A DNA stretch of 64,000 nucleotides from an uncultured Cohaesibacter sp. (GTDB taxonomy: Bacteria; Pseudomonadota; Alphaproteobacteria; Rhizobiales; Cohaesibacteraceae): positions 1,302,001 through 1,366,000 of the forward strand of contig NZ_OY782507.1 in NCBI RefSeq assembly GCF_963677725.1, given 5' to 3'. Made by a program: the position numbers and the translations under genes. How positions within the stretch are numbered: position 1 is the stretch's first letter; every line of letters begins with the position of its first letter. This document shows positions 37,652 through 47,255 of the stretch, piece by piece. The notes under the pieces were generated by a model. The model worked only from the letters and a program-made list of their open reading frames with translations, had not been told where the DNA came from and made no database searches.

Positions 37652-38617
37652 TCAGATGCCGATGCCATAGTCGGCAGTGGAGCGGATGGAACGGTGAAAG
37701 CGCAGTTTCTTGAGATATTCAATGGGATCTTTCGGCACGACCAAGGCCCCTTCAGGCACGGTCAACCAGTCATAGAGGCGGGTCAACAGAAATCGCAGAG
37801 CAGCTCCACGGGCAAGCAACGGGATAGCCTTATGCTCGGCTTCGGTCAGCGGACGGATAGACTGATAGCCTTTGAGCAGTGCCCGGGTCTTGGTGACATT
37901 GAACATGTCGTCGGGCTCAAAACACCAGGCATTGATGCAGATGGCCAGATCATAGGCCAGCAGATCATTGCAGGCAAAATAAAAGTCGATCAGACCCGAA
38001 AGCTGGTTGCGCAGGAAGAAGACATTATCCGGGAACAGATCCGCATGGATGATGCCCTTGGGCAGATCTGTCGGCCAATTGGCCTCAAAGAAATCCAATT
38101 CAGCGGCGATTTCAGCCTTCAGGCCCGCCTCAACCGAGTCGGCACGGTCCGAACACATGGCAAAGAGCGGACGCCAGCCGGACACCGAAAGGGCGTTCTC
38201 ACGGGTCAATTCAAAATCCGAGGCGGCGGCATGCATCTTGGCCATTGCAACGCCCAGCTGTTCGCAATGCTCGACCGTGGGGCGACGGACCCACATGCCA
38301 TCGAGAAACGTCACCATTGCGGCGGGCCGCCCGGCCAGATGGCCAAGGCTCTTGCCCTGCCGATTGCGCAACGGCGTCGGACAATTGATGCCATGCTCGG
38401 ATAGATGCTCCTTCAACCCCAGAAAAAAGGGCAAATCGTTGGGATTGACCCGCTTTTCATAAAGGGTGAGGATAAAGGGACCACTTTCGGTCTGGACCAG
38501 AAAGTTGGAATTTTCGACACCTTCGGCGATGCCCTTGTAAGAGGTCAGCGCGCCAATGTCATAGCTGTTGACAAAGGCGTCGAGTTCTTCATCGCTGACT
38601 TCGGTATAGACCGCCAT
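37652..38617 (-). CDS. thrB: Homoserine kinase (alphaproteobacterial type II)
   Basis: 321 residues; phosphorylates homoserine, the step before ThrC. This form has the aminoglycoside-phosphotransferase/choline-kinase fold rather than the GHMP fold. The catalytic loop is [13 protein letters not shown] (His-x-Asp with the Asn five on) and the metal-binding Asp lies in [30 protein letters not shown] N-terminus and [17 protein letters not shown] are typical of the family. ispH is upstream, as in most Hyphomicrobiales. Confidence 0.95.
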   Translation of the reverse strand: MAVYTEVSDEELDAFVNSYDIGALTSYKGIAEGVENSNFLVQTESGPFILTLYEKRVNPNDLPFFLGLKEHLSEHGINCPTPLRNRQGKSLGHLAGRPAAMVTFLDGMWVRRPTVEHCEQLGVAMAKMHAAASDFELTRENALSVSGWRPLFAMCSDRADSVEAGLKAEIAAELDFFEANWPTDLPKGIIHADLFPDNVFFLRNQLSGLIDFYFACNDLLAYDLAICINAWCFEPDDMFNVTKTRALLKGYQSIRPLTEAEHKAIPLLARGAALRFLLTRLYDWLTVPEGALVVPKDPIEYLKKLRFHRSIRSTADYGIGI

Positions 38618-38725
38618 GTCCGGTCCCTTTCTTTCTTCTTGTCTGTCTGTTTTTGTTTGATCACGTCTGTTTGATCAGCGCGACAGCGTGGCGTCGCTGT
38701 GCCTTGATGGCAGGTCGGGGTTGGA

Positions 38726-39733
38726 TCAGTTGACCGCCACAGCCTTTGGGCCTTCTTCCAGTACGCCAGCAGCGATGGCCGCCTCACGCAGCTCACGCGG
38801 GATGTTGAAAATGATATCTTCCTTGGCGGTGACAATCACATCGACCGTCACATCATAGCGCGTCCGAAAGGCTTCGATGACCTCTTCGACCAGCACTTCG
38901 GGTGCCGAAGCGCCTGCGGTGATGGCCACCGAGGAAATATCGCCCAGACTGTCCCAATCGATATCGCTGGCCCGCTGCAGCAAAAGCGACTGGCGGCAGC
39001 CAGCCCGTTCACCCACTTCGCGCAGACGCTTGGAGTTGGAGCTGTTTGGCGCACCCACGACAATCATCACGTCGGCCTTGGGGGCCACGATCTTCACCGC
39101 TTCCTGACGATTGGTGGTGGCGTAGCAGATATCATTCTTGTTCGGCCCCGTGATGGCGGGGAAGCGGTCTTTGAGGGCGGCAATAATGTCGGCAGTATCG
39201 TCGACTGACAGGGTGGTCTGGGTGATCCATGCCAGATTTTCCGGATCGCGCGGTTCAAAGGCCGCGACATCCTCAACCGTTTCGATCAACTTGACCACGC
39301 CCTCTTCGAGCTGGCCCATGGTGCCGATCACTTCAGGGTGACCCTCGTGCCCGATCAGAATGATTTCATGACCGCGCTTGTCATGCAGCATCGCTTCCTT
39401 ATGCACCTTGGAAACCAGCGGACAGGTCGCATCAAGGTAGAAGAAATTCAACTCGCGGGCATTTTCGGGGACAGATTTCGGCACTCCATGGGCCGAAAAG
39501 ATCACCGGCTGTTTGGTCGGCGGCACCTCGTCGAGTTCTTCAACAAAGACCGCGCCTTTGGCCTTGAGGCTTTCAACAACGAATTTGTTATGAACAATCT
39601 CGTGACGCACATAGACAGGCGCGCCATAGGTTGCCAAAGCCAGCTCGACAATCTGGATCGCGCGATCCACCCCGGCGCAGAAACCGCGCGGGGCACAAAG
39701 ATAGATATCAAGTGGCGGCTTTGTCTCGTTCAT
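38726..39733 (-). CDS. ispH: 4-hydroxy-3-methylbut-2-enyl diphosphate reductase
   Basis: 335 residues; last enzyme of the MEP isoprenoid pathway, giving IPP and DMAPP. Three conserved cysteines for the iron-sulfur cluster appear in [13 protein letters not shown] (about residue 18), [12 protein letters not shown] (about 103) and [11 protein letters not shown] (about 203). [25 protein letters not shown] and [15 protein letters not shown] are family motifs. thrB follows 108 bases later; in relatives surf1 often lies just upstream, but here it is 10 kb away. Confidence 0.97.
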   Translation of the reverse strand: MNETKPPLDIYLCAPRGFCAGVDRAIQIVELALATYGAPVYVRHEIVHNKFVVESLKAKGAVFVEELDEVPPTKQPVIFSAHGVPKSVPENARELNFFYLDATCPLVSKVHKEAMLHDKRGHEIILIGHEGHPEVIGTMGQLEEGVVKLIETVEDVAAFEPRDPENLAWITQTTLSVDDTADIIAALKDRFPAITGPNKNDICYATTNRQEAVKIVAPKADVMIVVGAPNSSNSKRLREVGERAGCRQSLLLQRASDIDWDSLGDISSVAITAGASAPEVLVEEVIEAFRTRYDVTVDVIVTAKEDIIFNIPRELREAAIAAGVLEEGPKAVAVN

Positions 39734-40049
39734 TGCTGGTTCCCTGTTCGGCTCTGAGATCGCCCTGCTGGACTGGGGCTTTTGAAGCGGCTTGATGCAA
39801 AAAGGTCAGGACTGGTCTGACTGATTTCATCCTTGAGGATAACAAGGGCATTGCGCCCCGTTCTGTCAAGTCGGCAACAAAGACAAAAGGCAACCGGATG
39901 TGTCTAAAGCATCGCCTTTTGCGACTTTTATGCTAAAAGGGGAGCCGAATTTGCTGCCCGGTCTTGTCTATTTTCGTTGGCTGGGTCAAGAATGCGTCAA
40001 GAGCCCTGCTCTGCATGGCCCATGGTTTTGAGTATAGAAAGAATTGAGA
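39734..40049. other. Divergent intergenic region of ispH and the lipoprotein gene
   Basis: About 315 bases with no gene. It must hold both promoters. An inverted repeat CAAAAGGC (39884-39891) / GCCTTTTG (39914-39921) is the only clear structure. Confidence 0.4.
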
Positions 40050-40682
40050 ATGTCGGTGTCCTTTCCCAAACTTCGCACACTTGGTGCTGTGAGCGTCCTC
40101 AGCCTTCTGCTGGTAGGGTGTGCTGGCGGCATAAGCATGCCAACCTTTGGCAGCAAGACTAATGAAACGGCTCCTGCCAATTCTATGCAGACGACCCAGG
40201 CGGATGCCGCCAATGCGGGAACGATCGTGGATGATACGACCCGGATGATGCTCAGCAATCCGAAGAAATTTGCCGGCTACTGCCCCAGTTTATCCATTCT
40301 TGGTGACACCAATGTGGTCAAACGCTATGACAAGCGTGCCGCTGGCAGCGCAGATCAGAAGCTGATCTATCAGGGTGTTATCCAACAAACCGCCCGTGAA
40401 TGCACCACGCTGGGTGCGGAAATGTTCATCAAGGTAGGTGTTGCCGGGCGTGTGCTGGGTGGGCCGCGTTCGTCGCAGAAAACCGTAGCCGAACTGCCAT
40501 TGCGCATCGTTGTGCGCAAGCAGGACAATATTCTTTACTCCAAGCTGCACAAGATCAGGGTGGCACTGAATACGCCGGACCGCTCGGCCCTGTTTGCCAA
40601 GGTTGACAGCGGCATCTCCATTGTCACCCCGTCCGAACGCAATGTGCAGATTCTTGTCGGCTTCGACAGCAAGTCAAAATAA
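40050..40682 (+). CDS. Lipoprotein of unknown function
   Basis: 210 residues from the ATG at 40050 (a TTG two codons earlier is possible). A signal peptide ends in the lipobox LLLVGC, so the mature protein would be lipid-anchored at about Cys24. The rest (MLSNPKKFAGYCPSLSILGD, then LIYQGVIQQTARECTTLGAEM and VGVAGRVLGGPRSS) is predicted beta-rich, with two cysteines that could form a disulfide. No named family is recognised. A terminator follows. Confidence 0.8.
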   Translation: MSVSFPKLRTLGAVSVLSLLLVGCAGGISMPTFGSKTNETAPANSMQTTQADAANAGTIVDDTTRMMLSNPKKFAGYCPSLSILGDTNVVKRYDKRAAGSADQKLIYQGVIQQTARECTTLGAEMFIKVGVAGRVLGGPRSSQKTVAELPLRIVVRKQDNILYSKLHKIRVALNTPDRSALFAKVDSGISIVTPSERNVQILVGFDSKSK

Positions 40683-40712
40683 CGGTTATCAGCCCAGATC
40701 CACTTACTATAA

Positions 40713-40744
40713 AAAAAGCCCGGTTCACAAGGACCGGGCTTTTT
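40713..40744. terminator. Bidirectional intrinsic terminator
   Basis: A perfect 12-bp stem (AAAAAGCCCGGT / ACCGGGCTTTTT) with an 8-base loop between convergent genes. The A and T runs on either side let it serve both the lipoprotein gene and the isocitrate-lyase-like gene. Confidence 0.92.
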
Positions 40745-40764
40745 ATTTTAAAGGCTGGGAAGGC

Positions 40765-41544
40765 TCAATCCTTCTCGTGGATACGACGGATGAGGTCAAC
40801 GACCGCGCACCGGTATGGGGATGGACCATAGCTGATGCGGGCGATGCCCAGCTTGGCCAGCTCCTTGTTGTTGGCAATCCCGGGCCGCTTGAAGGCATTG
40901 ACCGGCAGAATCAGATCGTCACACAATTCGGCCAGCAGATCATTGTTTTTCAGCCACGGCACAAAGAAGCCATCCGCGCCGGCTTCCGTATAGGCGATGG
41001 CGCGTTCCTTGGCCTCGCTCATCAGGTCCCCATGCTTGCTGTCATCATGGGCATGCAGGAACAAGTCAGTGCGGGCATTGATAAAGAAGGGCAGTCCCAA
41101 TGCATCGGTCGCTTCGCGAATGGCGCGAATGCGGTCCGCCTGCTGTTCAATCGAATAGAGGTCTTGCTCGCCGATAATCTGATCTTCGAAATTGCAGCCG
41201 ATCACCCCCAACTCGACCAGACGAAGTACATTCTCCGCCACCCCTTCAGGGGTCTGGGCATAGGCGCCTTCGAAATCGATGGTTACCGGCAAATCAACGG
41301 TCGCTGTAATGCGGTCAATAATGGTCATGACCAAATCAAGCGGGATTTCCTCGCCATCGCCATATCCATGAGCGGCAGCAACTGAGGCACTCCCGGTCCC
41401 GACCGCTTTTTCATCGCAATCGGCAACCGCCTTGGCGCCACCCGCATCCCAGATATTATACAGCACAAGGGGACGACCCTTGACATGCAGGGAGTGGAAG
41501 ACCTTGGCTTTCTCGATTTGCCGGTCAGTGACTTTAATCGTCAT
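40765..41544 (-). CDS. Isocitrate lyase/PEP mutase-family enzyme
   Basis: 259 residues with the TIM-barrel fold of the isocitrate lyase/PEP phosphonomutase superfamily. LVLYNIWDAGGAKAVAD is the N-terminal signature, GTGSASVAAAHGYGD follows, then VTIDFEGAYA with the metal-binding acidic residues, GCNFEDQI and INARTDLFL. The catalytic cysteine loop (KKCGH type) of true isocitrate lyase is absent, so it is another C-C or C-P bond enzyme such as oxaloacetate hydrolase-like proteins. The substrate is unknown. AAGGAACC precedes the ATG. Confidence 0.88.
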   Translation of the reverse strand: MTIKVTDRQIEKAKVFHSLHVKGRPLVLYNIWDAGGAKAVADCDEKAVGTGSASVAAAHGYGDGEEIPLDLVMTIIDRITATVDLPVTIDFEGAYAQTPEGVAENVLRLVELGVIGCNFEDQIIGEQDLYSIEQQADRIRAIREATDALGLPFFINARTDLFLHAHDDSKHGDLMSEAKERAIAYTEAGADGFFVPWLKNNDLLAELCDDLILPVNAFKRPGIANNKELAKLGIARISYGPSPYRCAVVDLIRRIHEKD

Positions 41545-41725
41545 GGAGCTGGGTTCCTTGCAAGAAGATCTTAGCTGAGGGTGCTTCGTCTAAAAGCTAG
41601 CCCCCATCAAACATGCTTCCATGGTGCAAGGCAATTGCGATGTCTCAAATCAGTTCGCAATTCTACAAATTTTTTCGACGAAAGATGCATCAGCAGGAGT
41701 CCTGATGCATAGGGCTGCCGTAATA

Positions 41726-42250
41726 TTACTCAATACCGACCGCTTTTTTGGCCAATACAATTTCATCGCGTAATTTTGCAGCCATCTTCTCAGCGTCTTC
41801 CATGCTTTCAAACATGCCCGCGCGCAGGAAGGCACGGCCATCCGGGGCCATGATTTCAATCATCCCCTCGCCTTCCAGAGCGCCTTCGCCGGTGATGCTG
41901 CCGGGTTTCACCTCAAGGCCCTCGATGCGGATGAAGGGGACGATATAGGGACGCGAACGTCCGAAGATGGTGCCGGAGACCTGGCGGATTTCGCATTTCT
42001 CGAAATCGAAATCATATTGTTTCGACCAGCCCATGAGGGCCTGGGAGATACCGGCCCAGCCCAATCCGAAACAGACAAAACCACCTGCCAGAATCATCGC
42101 CTGCAACATGACGCTGACTTCGGAGCGGGGGCCGAAAATGGCCAGAAAGGCACCAAACATCAGCGCAACACCCAAAGCGCCCTTTCGCGCCCGGGCCAGC
42201 GGGGAAAGATGATTGCGAACGGAAGTAACAAGCGGATTTGATTTGCTCAT
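41726..42250 (-). CDS. Two-helix membrane protein of unknown function
   Basis: 174 residues. Two membrane helices (about 25-41 and 46-68) follow a basic N terminus; the remaining cytoplasmic part (KQYDFDFEKCEIRQVSGTIFGRSRPYIVPFIRIEGLEV ...) is beta-rich with a C-terminal helix, a layout like PH-type membrane proteins. No named family. It starts 16 bases downstream of the dgkA stop and is probably co-transcribed with dgkA. Confidence 0.75.
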   Translation of the reverse strand: MSKSNPLVTSVRNHLSPLARARKGALGVALMFGAFLAIFGPRSEVSVMLQAMILAGGFVCFGLGWAGISQALMGWSKQYDFDFEKCEIRQVSGTIFGRSRPYIVPFIRIEGLEVKPGSITGEGALEGEGMIEIMAPDGRAFLRAGMFESMEDAEKMAAKLRDEIVLAKKAVGIE

Positions 42251-42266
42251 GGACGCGTAGCTGCCT

Positions 42267-42644
42267 TTAAAGATTCAGATATAAAACATAAAGGCTGAAA
42301 AGGCTCATCATAGTCAAGGTGCAAAAGACTGAGAAGGAACCTAGATCTTTGGCCTGTCGGGCAAACTCCGCATAGTCATTTGTCAGATGATCGACCAGCA
42401 CTTCAATCGCCGTATTCAGAGCTTCCAGAGCGATTGTTGCGAGAAACAGAAAGGTCAGGATGACAAAATGCAGGGAACTGGCCCCAAGCAGTGCGTAAAG
42501 ACCAAGCAGCAGGATAAAGAAGATCACTTCGGCCTGTGCTGCCGTTTCTTGCATCAGCCGTTTGAAGCCCGCATGGGAATATTGCGCTGCCATGAGGGTG
42601 TGCTGGAGATGCCGCATACCGACTTTATCCTCGTTGTCTTTCAT
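42267..42644 (-). CDS. dgkA: Diacylglycerol kinase
   Basis: 125 residues; small trimeric membrane kinase that phosphorylates diacylglycerol from membrane-derived glucan or lipid turnover. Three membrane helices. The catalytic motif is EALNTAIEVLVDHLTNDYAEFARQAKDLGS, with the conserved Glu, Asn and the AKDLGS end. The N-terminal amphipathic part GFKRLMQETAAQAEVIFF matches DgkA. A start at residue 10 (ATG) is also possible. It lies downstream of mutL. Confidence 0.94.
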   Translation of the reverse strand: MKDNEDKVGMRHLQHTLMAAQYSHAGFKRLMQETAAQAEVIFFILLLGLYALLGASSLHFVILTFLFLATIALEALNTAIEVLVDHLTNDYAEFARQAKDLGSFSVFCTLTMMSLFSLYVLYLNL

Positions 42645-42776
42645 CCCACAAAAATGTGCGATGGGTCATTTTGATTGGGCACAAACTGTCGCAGGAACAG
42701 GTGCTTTCCTTTCCCTGTTTTGTGTGACAGAGGCATGACAACAAAGAGCAAGAAGATGGCGCGGATCCGTTAGGCC

Positions 42777-44771
42777 TCAGGATCGGCCAAACAGGCGTTC
42801 GATATCGCCAATTTTCAGCTCAACATAGGTTGGGCGGCCATGATTGCATTGGCCCGAATGGGGTGTGGCTTCCATTTCGCGCAACAGAGCATCCATTTCC
42901 TCGGGCCGCAGACGACGCCCGGATCGGATCGACCCATGGCAAGCCATGGTGGCGGCGACATGCAGGATCTTTTCCTCAATCCGGGTGGCCTTGTCCCATT
43001 CGGCCAGATCGTCGGCGATGTCACGCACCAGAGCTTCGACGTTGGGCTTGCCCAGGATGGCAGGAGTTTCGCGCACCGCCACAGCACCGGGACCGAAGGC
43101 TTCGAGCGTCAAACCCAATTGGGTCAGTTGCTCGCTGGCCTCATCAATGCGGGTGACGTCGTCTTCGTCCATTTCGATCACATGGGGAATCAACAATCCC
43201 TGACGGGCGATGGTCTTTTTTGCCAGCGACGCCTTGAGTTGTTCATAGACGAGACGCTCGTGTGCAGCATGCTGGTCGACAATCACCAAACCATCATCGG
43301 TCTGGGCGAGAATGTAATTCTCGAAAATCTGAGCCCTTGGCGCACCCAGTGGGCGGGCCAGTTGCTCGGCGCTTGGCTCTGCCATGTTGGCACGGGTGTC
43401 GGCAGACGGACCGGCAACATCGGCCATGCGTCCCTGCATGGGCGCACCATCCATTGGGCTGGCAACCTGTTCAGCCGCTTCGTCCCCGAAGGGGGCAAAA
43501 GTCTGTTGCGGTTGCTCTTGCATGGCGGGCATGGTGGGCGGCGTTGCCCCTTGATCAGGCCCCTCATCAGGTCCCTCATCAGATCTCTCGGGGCGATAGA
43601 CGCTTTGCCGCCAGTCCCAATTCACCGACCCTTGCGGTCGATAAGGCTGGGTTGGGCGGAAAGGTGCTTGAGGCTGGTGGCCTTGTGCCACATTGGTCGC
43701 CCGTACTCCGTCTGGTCGCAAGGCACCAAGGGTGTTGTCGCCGCCAGTGGAGGAGGATCGATGGCCTGCCTCAAGCAGAGCTTGCCGAATGGCACCAACC
43801 ACCAGCCCGCGAATATGGCCTGCATCGCGAAAGCGCACATCGGCCTTGGTCGGGTGGACATTGACATCCACCTCGTGGGGGTCGAGATCGATGAACAGGA
43901 CCGCACAAGGATGGCGACCGCCCGCCAGAAAATCAGAATAGGCGCCGCGCAAGGCCCCTAGCATCATCTTGTCGCGCACGGGACGTCCATTGACGAAGAC
44001 AAACTGGTGCAGGCTGTTGGCGCGGTTCAGCGTTGGCAATCCGGCAAAGCCTGTCAGGCGCACCGTGTCGCGCAAGGCGTCGATTTCAACCGCATTGTCG
44101 CGAAAGGCCTTGCCCATCACCTGCCCCATCCGCACCAAATGGGCGTCAGGCCCCTTGGCTGCAGGATAGTCAAGGCGTGAGCGGTCCGCACCGGTGACGG
44201 TGAAGCGAATGGAGGGGTTGGACAAGGCGATGCGTTTGATCACATCGGAAATAGCGGTATTCTCAGCCCGGTCGGTCTTGAGGAACTTGAGGCGCGCAGG
44301 GGTGGTGAAAAACAGATCTTCGACATCGATCCGGGTGCCCGCAGTCAGCGCTGCGGGTTTGGGGCCGGTTTCCCGGCCACCTTCAACGGAGATTTCCCAG
44401 GCATGGGGTTCGGTTGCATGGCGCGACAGGATGGTCAGGCGCGCAATCGAGCCGATGGAAGGCAAAGCTTCCCCACGAAAGCCCAGATGGCGGATATCCA
44501 TCAAATCATCCGGGTCGAGCTTGGAGGTGCAATGACGTTGGATGGCGAGGCTCAAATCGGCGCGGGTCATGCCCTTGCCATTGTCAATCACCCGTATGAG
44601 ATTCTTGCCGCCGCCCTCAGTAATCACCTCAATGCGATCCGCCCCGGCATCAATGGCATTTTCCACCAGTTCCTTGACGACGCTCGCCGGACGTTCCACC
44701 ACTTCGCCAGCGGCGATTTTGTTGATGGTGGCTTCATCCAGTTGCAGGATGCTTGAGGCGGTCTCGGTCAT
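42777..44771 (-). CDS. mutL: DNA mismatch repair protein MutL
   Basis: 664 residues. The N-terminal GHKL ATPase has [26 protein letters not shown] (motif I, catalytic Glu and Asn), DNGKGM and [14 protein letters not shown] disordered Pro/Gln linker (about 350-470) leads to the C-terminal dimerisation domain, which keeps endonuclease-type motifs: [14 protein letters not shown] and [20 protein letters not shown]. That set indicates a nicking MutL, expected in bacteria without MutH. Confidence 0.97.
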   Translation of the reverse strand: MTETASSILQLDEATINKIAAGEVVERPASVVKELVENAIDAGADRIEVITEGGGKNLIRVIDNGKGMTRADLSLAIQRHCTSKLDPDDLMDIRHLGFRGEALPSIGSIARLTILSRHATEPHAWEISVEGGRETGPKPAALTAGTRIDVEDLFFTTPARLKFLKTDRAENTAISDVIKRIALSNPSIRFTVTGADRSRLDYPAAKGPDAHLVRMGQVMGKAFRDNAVEIDALRDTVRLTGFAGLPTLNRANSLHQFVFVNGRPVRDKMMLGALRGAYSDFLAGGRHPCAVLFIDLDPHEVDVNVHPTKADVRFRDAGHIRGLVVGAIRQALLEAGHRSSSTGGDNTLGALRPDGVRATNVAQGHQPQAPFRPTQPYRPQGSVNWDWRQSVYRPERSDEGPDEGPDQGATPPTMPAMQEQPQQTFAPFGDEAAEQVASPMDGAPMQGRMADVAGPSADTRANMAEPSAEQLARPLGAPRAQIFENYILAQTDDGLVIVDQHAAHERLVYEQLKASLAKKTIARQGLLIPHVIEMDEDDVTRIDEASEQLTQLGLTLEAFGPGAVAVRETPAILGKPNVEALVRDIADDLAEWDKATRIEEKILHVAATMACHGSIRSGRRLRPEEMDALLREMEATPHSGQCNHGRPTYVELKIGDIERLFGRS

Positions 44772-44935
44772 AAATAGGCTCTTTGCGGGGGCTGGTGGTC
44801 AATCGGGGCGAGGGATGGCTTTCAAAAACAGAATCAGCGCGCTGTCGCCCATGCGTTGGGCAAGATGCCACAGAGCCTCCCGGTCGTGCAATCGGGTCTG
44901 TTATCAGGAGCCAGTATCAGCGAGACGACTGCCAG

Positions 44936-45907
44936 TCAGCGGCGAGACAGGAATTCAAGCATCAGGGACAGGCTGTCTTCGGGCGCTTCCTCGGCAACAA
45001 AATGCCCTGCTGTGACCGTATGGCAGGTGAGATCGGTTGCCCATTGGCTCCAGATGGCCCGTTGGCCATCGGCATCAGAGGTTTTGCTGGCCGGACCGGA
45101 AATCACCATGGTCGGGCAGGCAATCCTGTTGCCTTTCTCCCTGTCTGCCAGATCGATTTGCTGATCGATACTCCACCCGGCACGATAATCCTCGCAGGCG
45201 GCATGGATCCGGTCTGGCGTGGCGAAGGTTGCGCGATAATGGGCCATAGCATCGGCATCAAAGGCCGAGAGATCACGTTTCAAGGCCCAACTGGCAATGG
45301 TGTGGTCTAGATAAGTGGCGGGATCGGCAGTGATCAGCCTTTCTGGCAGGGGATAGGGCTGGGCGAGGAATTGCCAATGGTAGGCCGCCATGCCCCGGGA
45401 CGCTGTCATACCCTGCCACATATCGAGGGTCGGTATAATATCAAGACAGATGAGCCGGGTGACGCGGTTTGGATGATCAAGCGCCATGCGATAGGCGACG
45501 CGCCCTCCCCGATCATGGCCGATCACCGCGAAGGATTGATGGCCCAGATGCGCCATCAGTTTGACCAGTAGGTCCGCCCAATGACGCTTGGCATAGGCCT
45601 CGTGGCCCGGTTTTTCTTCAGGGATCGCTGACGGCAGGCTGCTATAGCCGTAACCGGGCAGGTCAGGAATGATAAGGGTGAAATGATCGGCAAGCGCCGG
45701 GGCGACGCGATGCCAGCAAACATGATTTTGCGGATAGCCATGCAACAGCAACAAAGGCGGACCATGGCCACCGGTGCGCAGGAAAAAGGTCTGATCGTCG
45801 ACGCGAACAGAGGCGCGATCAAAGCCTGCAAACATGTCGGGCAGAGCATCATAGATTTCGTGCGTCTGCCATGAGCTATCCGTGGCGGGGGACTGGCGAT
45901 CGGGCAT
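44936..45907 (-). CDS. Fluoroacetate/haloacetate dehalogenase-like hydrolase
   Basis: 323 residues from the ATG at 45907. Alpha/beta-hydrolase fold; the family hydrolyses haloacetates to glycolate. It carries the whole active-site set of fluoroacetate dehalogenase, with the spacing of the Rhodopseudomonas enzyme (Asp110, Arg111, Arg114, Asp134, His155, Trp156, Tyr219, His280): here Asp132, Arg133 and Arg136 (GHDRGGRVAYR), Asp156, His177-Trp178 (AAYHWQFLAQ), Tyr241 (CEDYRAG) and His302 (AGHFVAEEAP). All distances from the nucleophile are identical. Substrate preference still has to be shown. The ORF runs 22 codons further upstream without a ribosome-binding site. Confidence 0.87.
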   Translation of the reverse strand: MPDRQSPATDSSWQTHEIYDALPDMFAGFDRASVRVDDQTFFLRTGGHGPPLLLLHGYPQNHVCWHRVAPALADHFTLIIPDLPGYGYSSLPSAIPEEKPGHEAYAKRHWADLLVKLMAHLGHQSFAVIGHDRGGRVAYRMALDHPNRVTRLICLDIIPTLDMWQGMTASRGMAAYHWQFLAQPYPLPERLITADPATYLDHTIASWALKRDLSAFDADAMAHYRATFATPDRIHAACEDYRAGWSIDQQIDLADREKGNRIACPTMVISGPASKTSDADGQRAIWSQWATDLTCHTVTAGHFVAEEAPEDSLSLMLEFLSRR

Positions 45908-45991
45908 GGTGCTGGGCTCCAATGCGACAGGAAAAGGTGGGGCCATCCTGCCAAGAGAGAGCCAAAGGCACAAGATATATGGCCTTAGGCT

Positions 45992-46090
45992 TTAGCCGAA
46001 GAAGCGCCATTCCACCTGCGCTTGCCATTTCATTTTCCAGCTCGGCAAACAGACGAGATGGAGGCATTTCAGAATAAATAAAGCATTCAT
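45992..46090 (-). CDS. Tiny ORF of 32 residues
   Basis: The ATG is preceded by a near-perfect AAGGAGAGAGACA site, far better than chance. The peptide begins MNALFILKCLHLVCLP, with a short hydrophobic stretch and two cysteines, and ends in a Trp/Lys/Phe-rich segment. It starts 24 bases after another small ORF downstream of the outer membrane protein gene. Real translation is plausible but unproven; no family is recognised. Confidence 0.45.
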   Translation of the reverse strand: MNALFILKCLHLVCLPSWKMKWQAQVEWRFFG

Positions 46091-46114
46091 TGTCTCTCTC
46101 CTTGAATCAAAAAA

Positions 46115-46240
46115 TTACCCGGCAAGCATGACCAGCATGAGGATCACGGACGCCAAAAGGCTGGCAAGAGCGAGCCATTCGATGACCCGCGACAAAAGCC
46201 ACCGAGGCACATAGTCTTCGCAATTGGCTCGACCTTTCAT
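46115..46240 (-). CDS. Small single-helix membrane protein (41 residues)
   Basis: The ATG has GAGAGG about seven bases upstream. A charged N terminus (MKGRANCEDYVPRWLLSRVI) is followed by one clear membrane helix (about 20-40, EWLALASLLASVILMLVMLA). It lies 49 bases after the outer membrane protein gene on the same strand and before another tiny ORF, so the three could be one transcript. Function unknown. Confidence 0.55.
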   Translation of the reverse strand: MKGRANCEDYVPRWLLSRVIEWLALASLLASVILMLVMLAG

Positions 46241-46289
46241 TTTTCATCCTCTCAAAATGCAGGTTACTGATGCTTGCCGGGTTTGTGGG

Positions 46290-46967
46290 TTAAAAATGGT
46301 AGCTGACGCCGACCATCAGTCGATGACTGCCCGCTTCGCTCTTGACGCTCGTGCCGCCAAAATTTTTACGCATGTCATTGACACCATTGATCGAATAGTC
46401 GGCGCGCAGATGGATCTTGTCGGACATGGCATATTCGACACCGGCCCCGAAATTGAGCGACAGATTGGTGGTGTCCTTCTTTGTGCCTTTGGCGCTCAGC
46501 TCGAAGTCGGCCAGCGAGACGCCAGCGGACAGATAAGGCATGAAGCGATCAATCGGCAGACCGACGCGGGCTTTCAAGCCAGCCGACCAGTTGTTTCTGG
46601 CTTTGACGGTGCCAAGTGTCGCGTGGGTGAAGCTCTTTTTGTGGCCGAGATAGGTGAAGTCCCCTTCAAGGCCGAGCACGGCGCGAGACATTTGCCAATT
46701 GTAACCGGCATAGACACCGCCAGCGGCACCACCCTTAACATAGTCCTTGGAGCCAGTGGCCTTGACCTCACCAAACAGGTGACCGCCGCCGAGCTGAGCA
46801 CCGACATAGCCTCCTTCCCAACGAAGCTGATGGGTGGGCCCTTGCGGGCTATAGAGACCCGGCATGTCGGGCAGATCCGCGGAGCGGGCCTGCATGGGCA
46901 GCAAGGAAGCAACAAGGCAACCGGCGGCTGCGGCAAGGGTCAGGGAGGAAGTGGAGCTCAAAGCCAT
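46290..46967 (-). CDS. Outer membrane beta-barrel protein (Omp25/31 type)
   Basis: 225 residues from the ATG at 46967. A signal peptide (about 1-30, ending ARSAD) precedes a short periplasmic part and an eight-stranded barrel of the Omp25/Omp31 family common in Hyphomicrobiales. Glycine/aromatic strand segments include WEGGYVGAQLGGGHLFG, GGVYAGYNWQ, VLGLEGDFTYLG and LMVGVSYHF, the last ending in the Phe typical of BAM-assembled barrels. It is preceded by an AT-rich promoter region. Confidence 0.88.
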   Translation of the reverse strand: MALSSTSSLTLAAAAGCLVASLLPMQARSADLPDMPGLYSPQGPTHQLRWEGGYVGAQLGGGHLFGEVKATGSKDYVKGGAAGGVYAGYNWQMSRAVLGLEGDFTYLGHKKSFTHATLGTVKARNNWSAGLKARVGLPIDRFMPYLSAGVSLADFELSAKGTKKDTTNLSLNFGAGVEYAMSDKIHLRADYSINGVNDMRKNFGGTSVKSEAGSHRLMVGVSYHF

Positions 46968-47092
46968 GATATTCTCGCGCTCTTTTTCAAAGCGCCCTTT
47001 CAGATGTGATTTCAATTTGGTTTGCGTTCTTTGACGGTCGGCATTGCCCACCAAAATTCAAACAATCATAAATCATCGCAAATTTCTGATTT

Positions 47093-47111
47093 ATTATCGT
47101 TTGACGATAAT
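47093..47111. promoter_or_regulatory. Palindrome in the omp/DUF2975 promoter region
   Basis: ATTATCG-TTTGA-CGATAAT, a perfect 7-bp inverted repeat with a 5-base spacer, in an AT-rich stretch between the divergent outer membrane protein and DUF2975 genes. The size suits a helix-turn-helix dimer, perhaps the XRE-type protein encoded 0.9 kb away. Confidence 0.5.
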
Positions 47112-47255
47112 TTTTAAATCATATATGTTTATTCGCAAGTCAAGTGGTTTTTTAAAAAATCACTGTCCACTTTCCATTGGTCGCGTTACAAGCGTGGCCG
47201 GTTCACGAAAATCTTTGACAAAATGTCCGAGGAAAAATTTTTGGGAGAAACCGCG

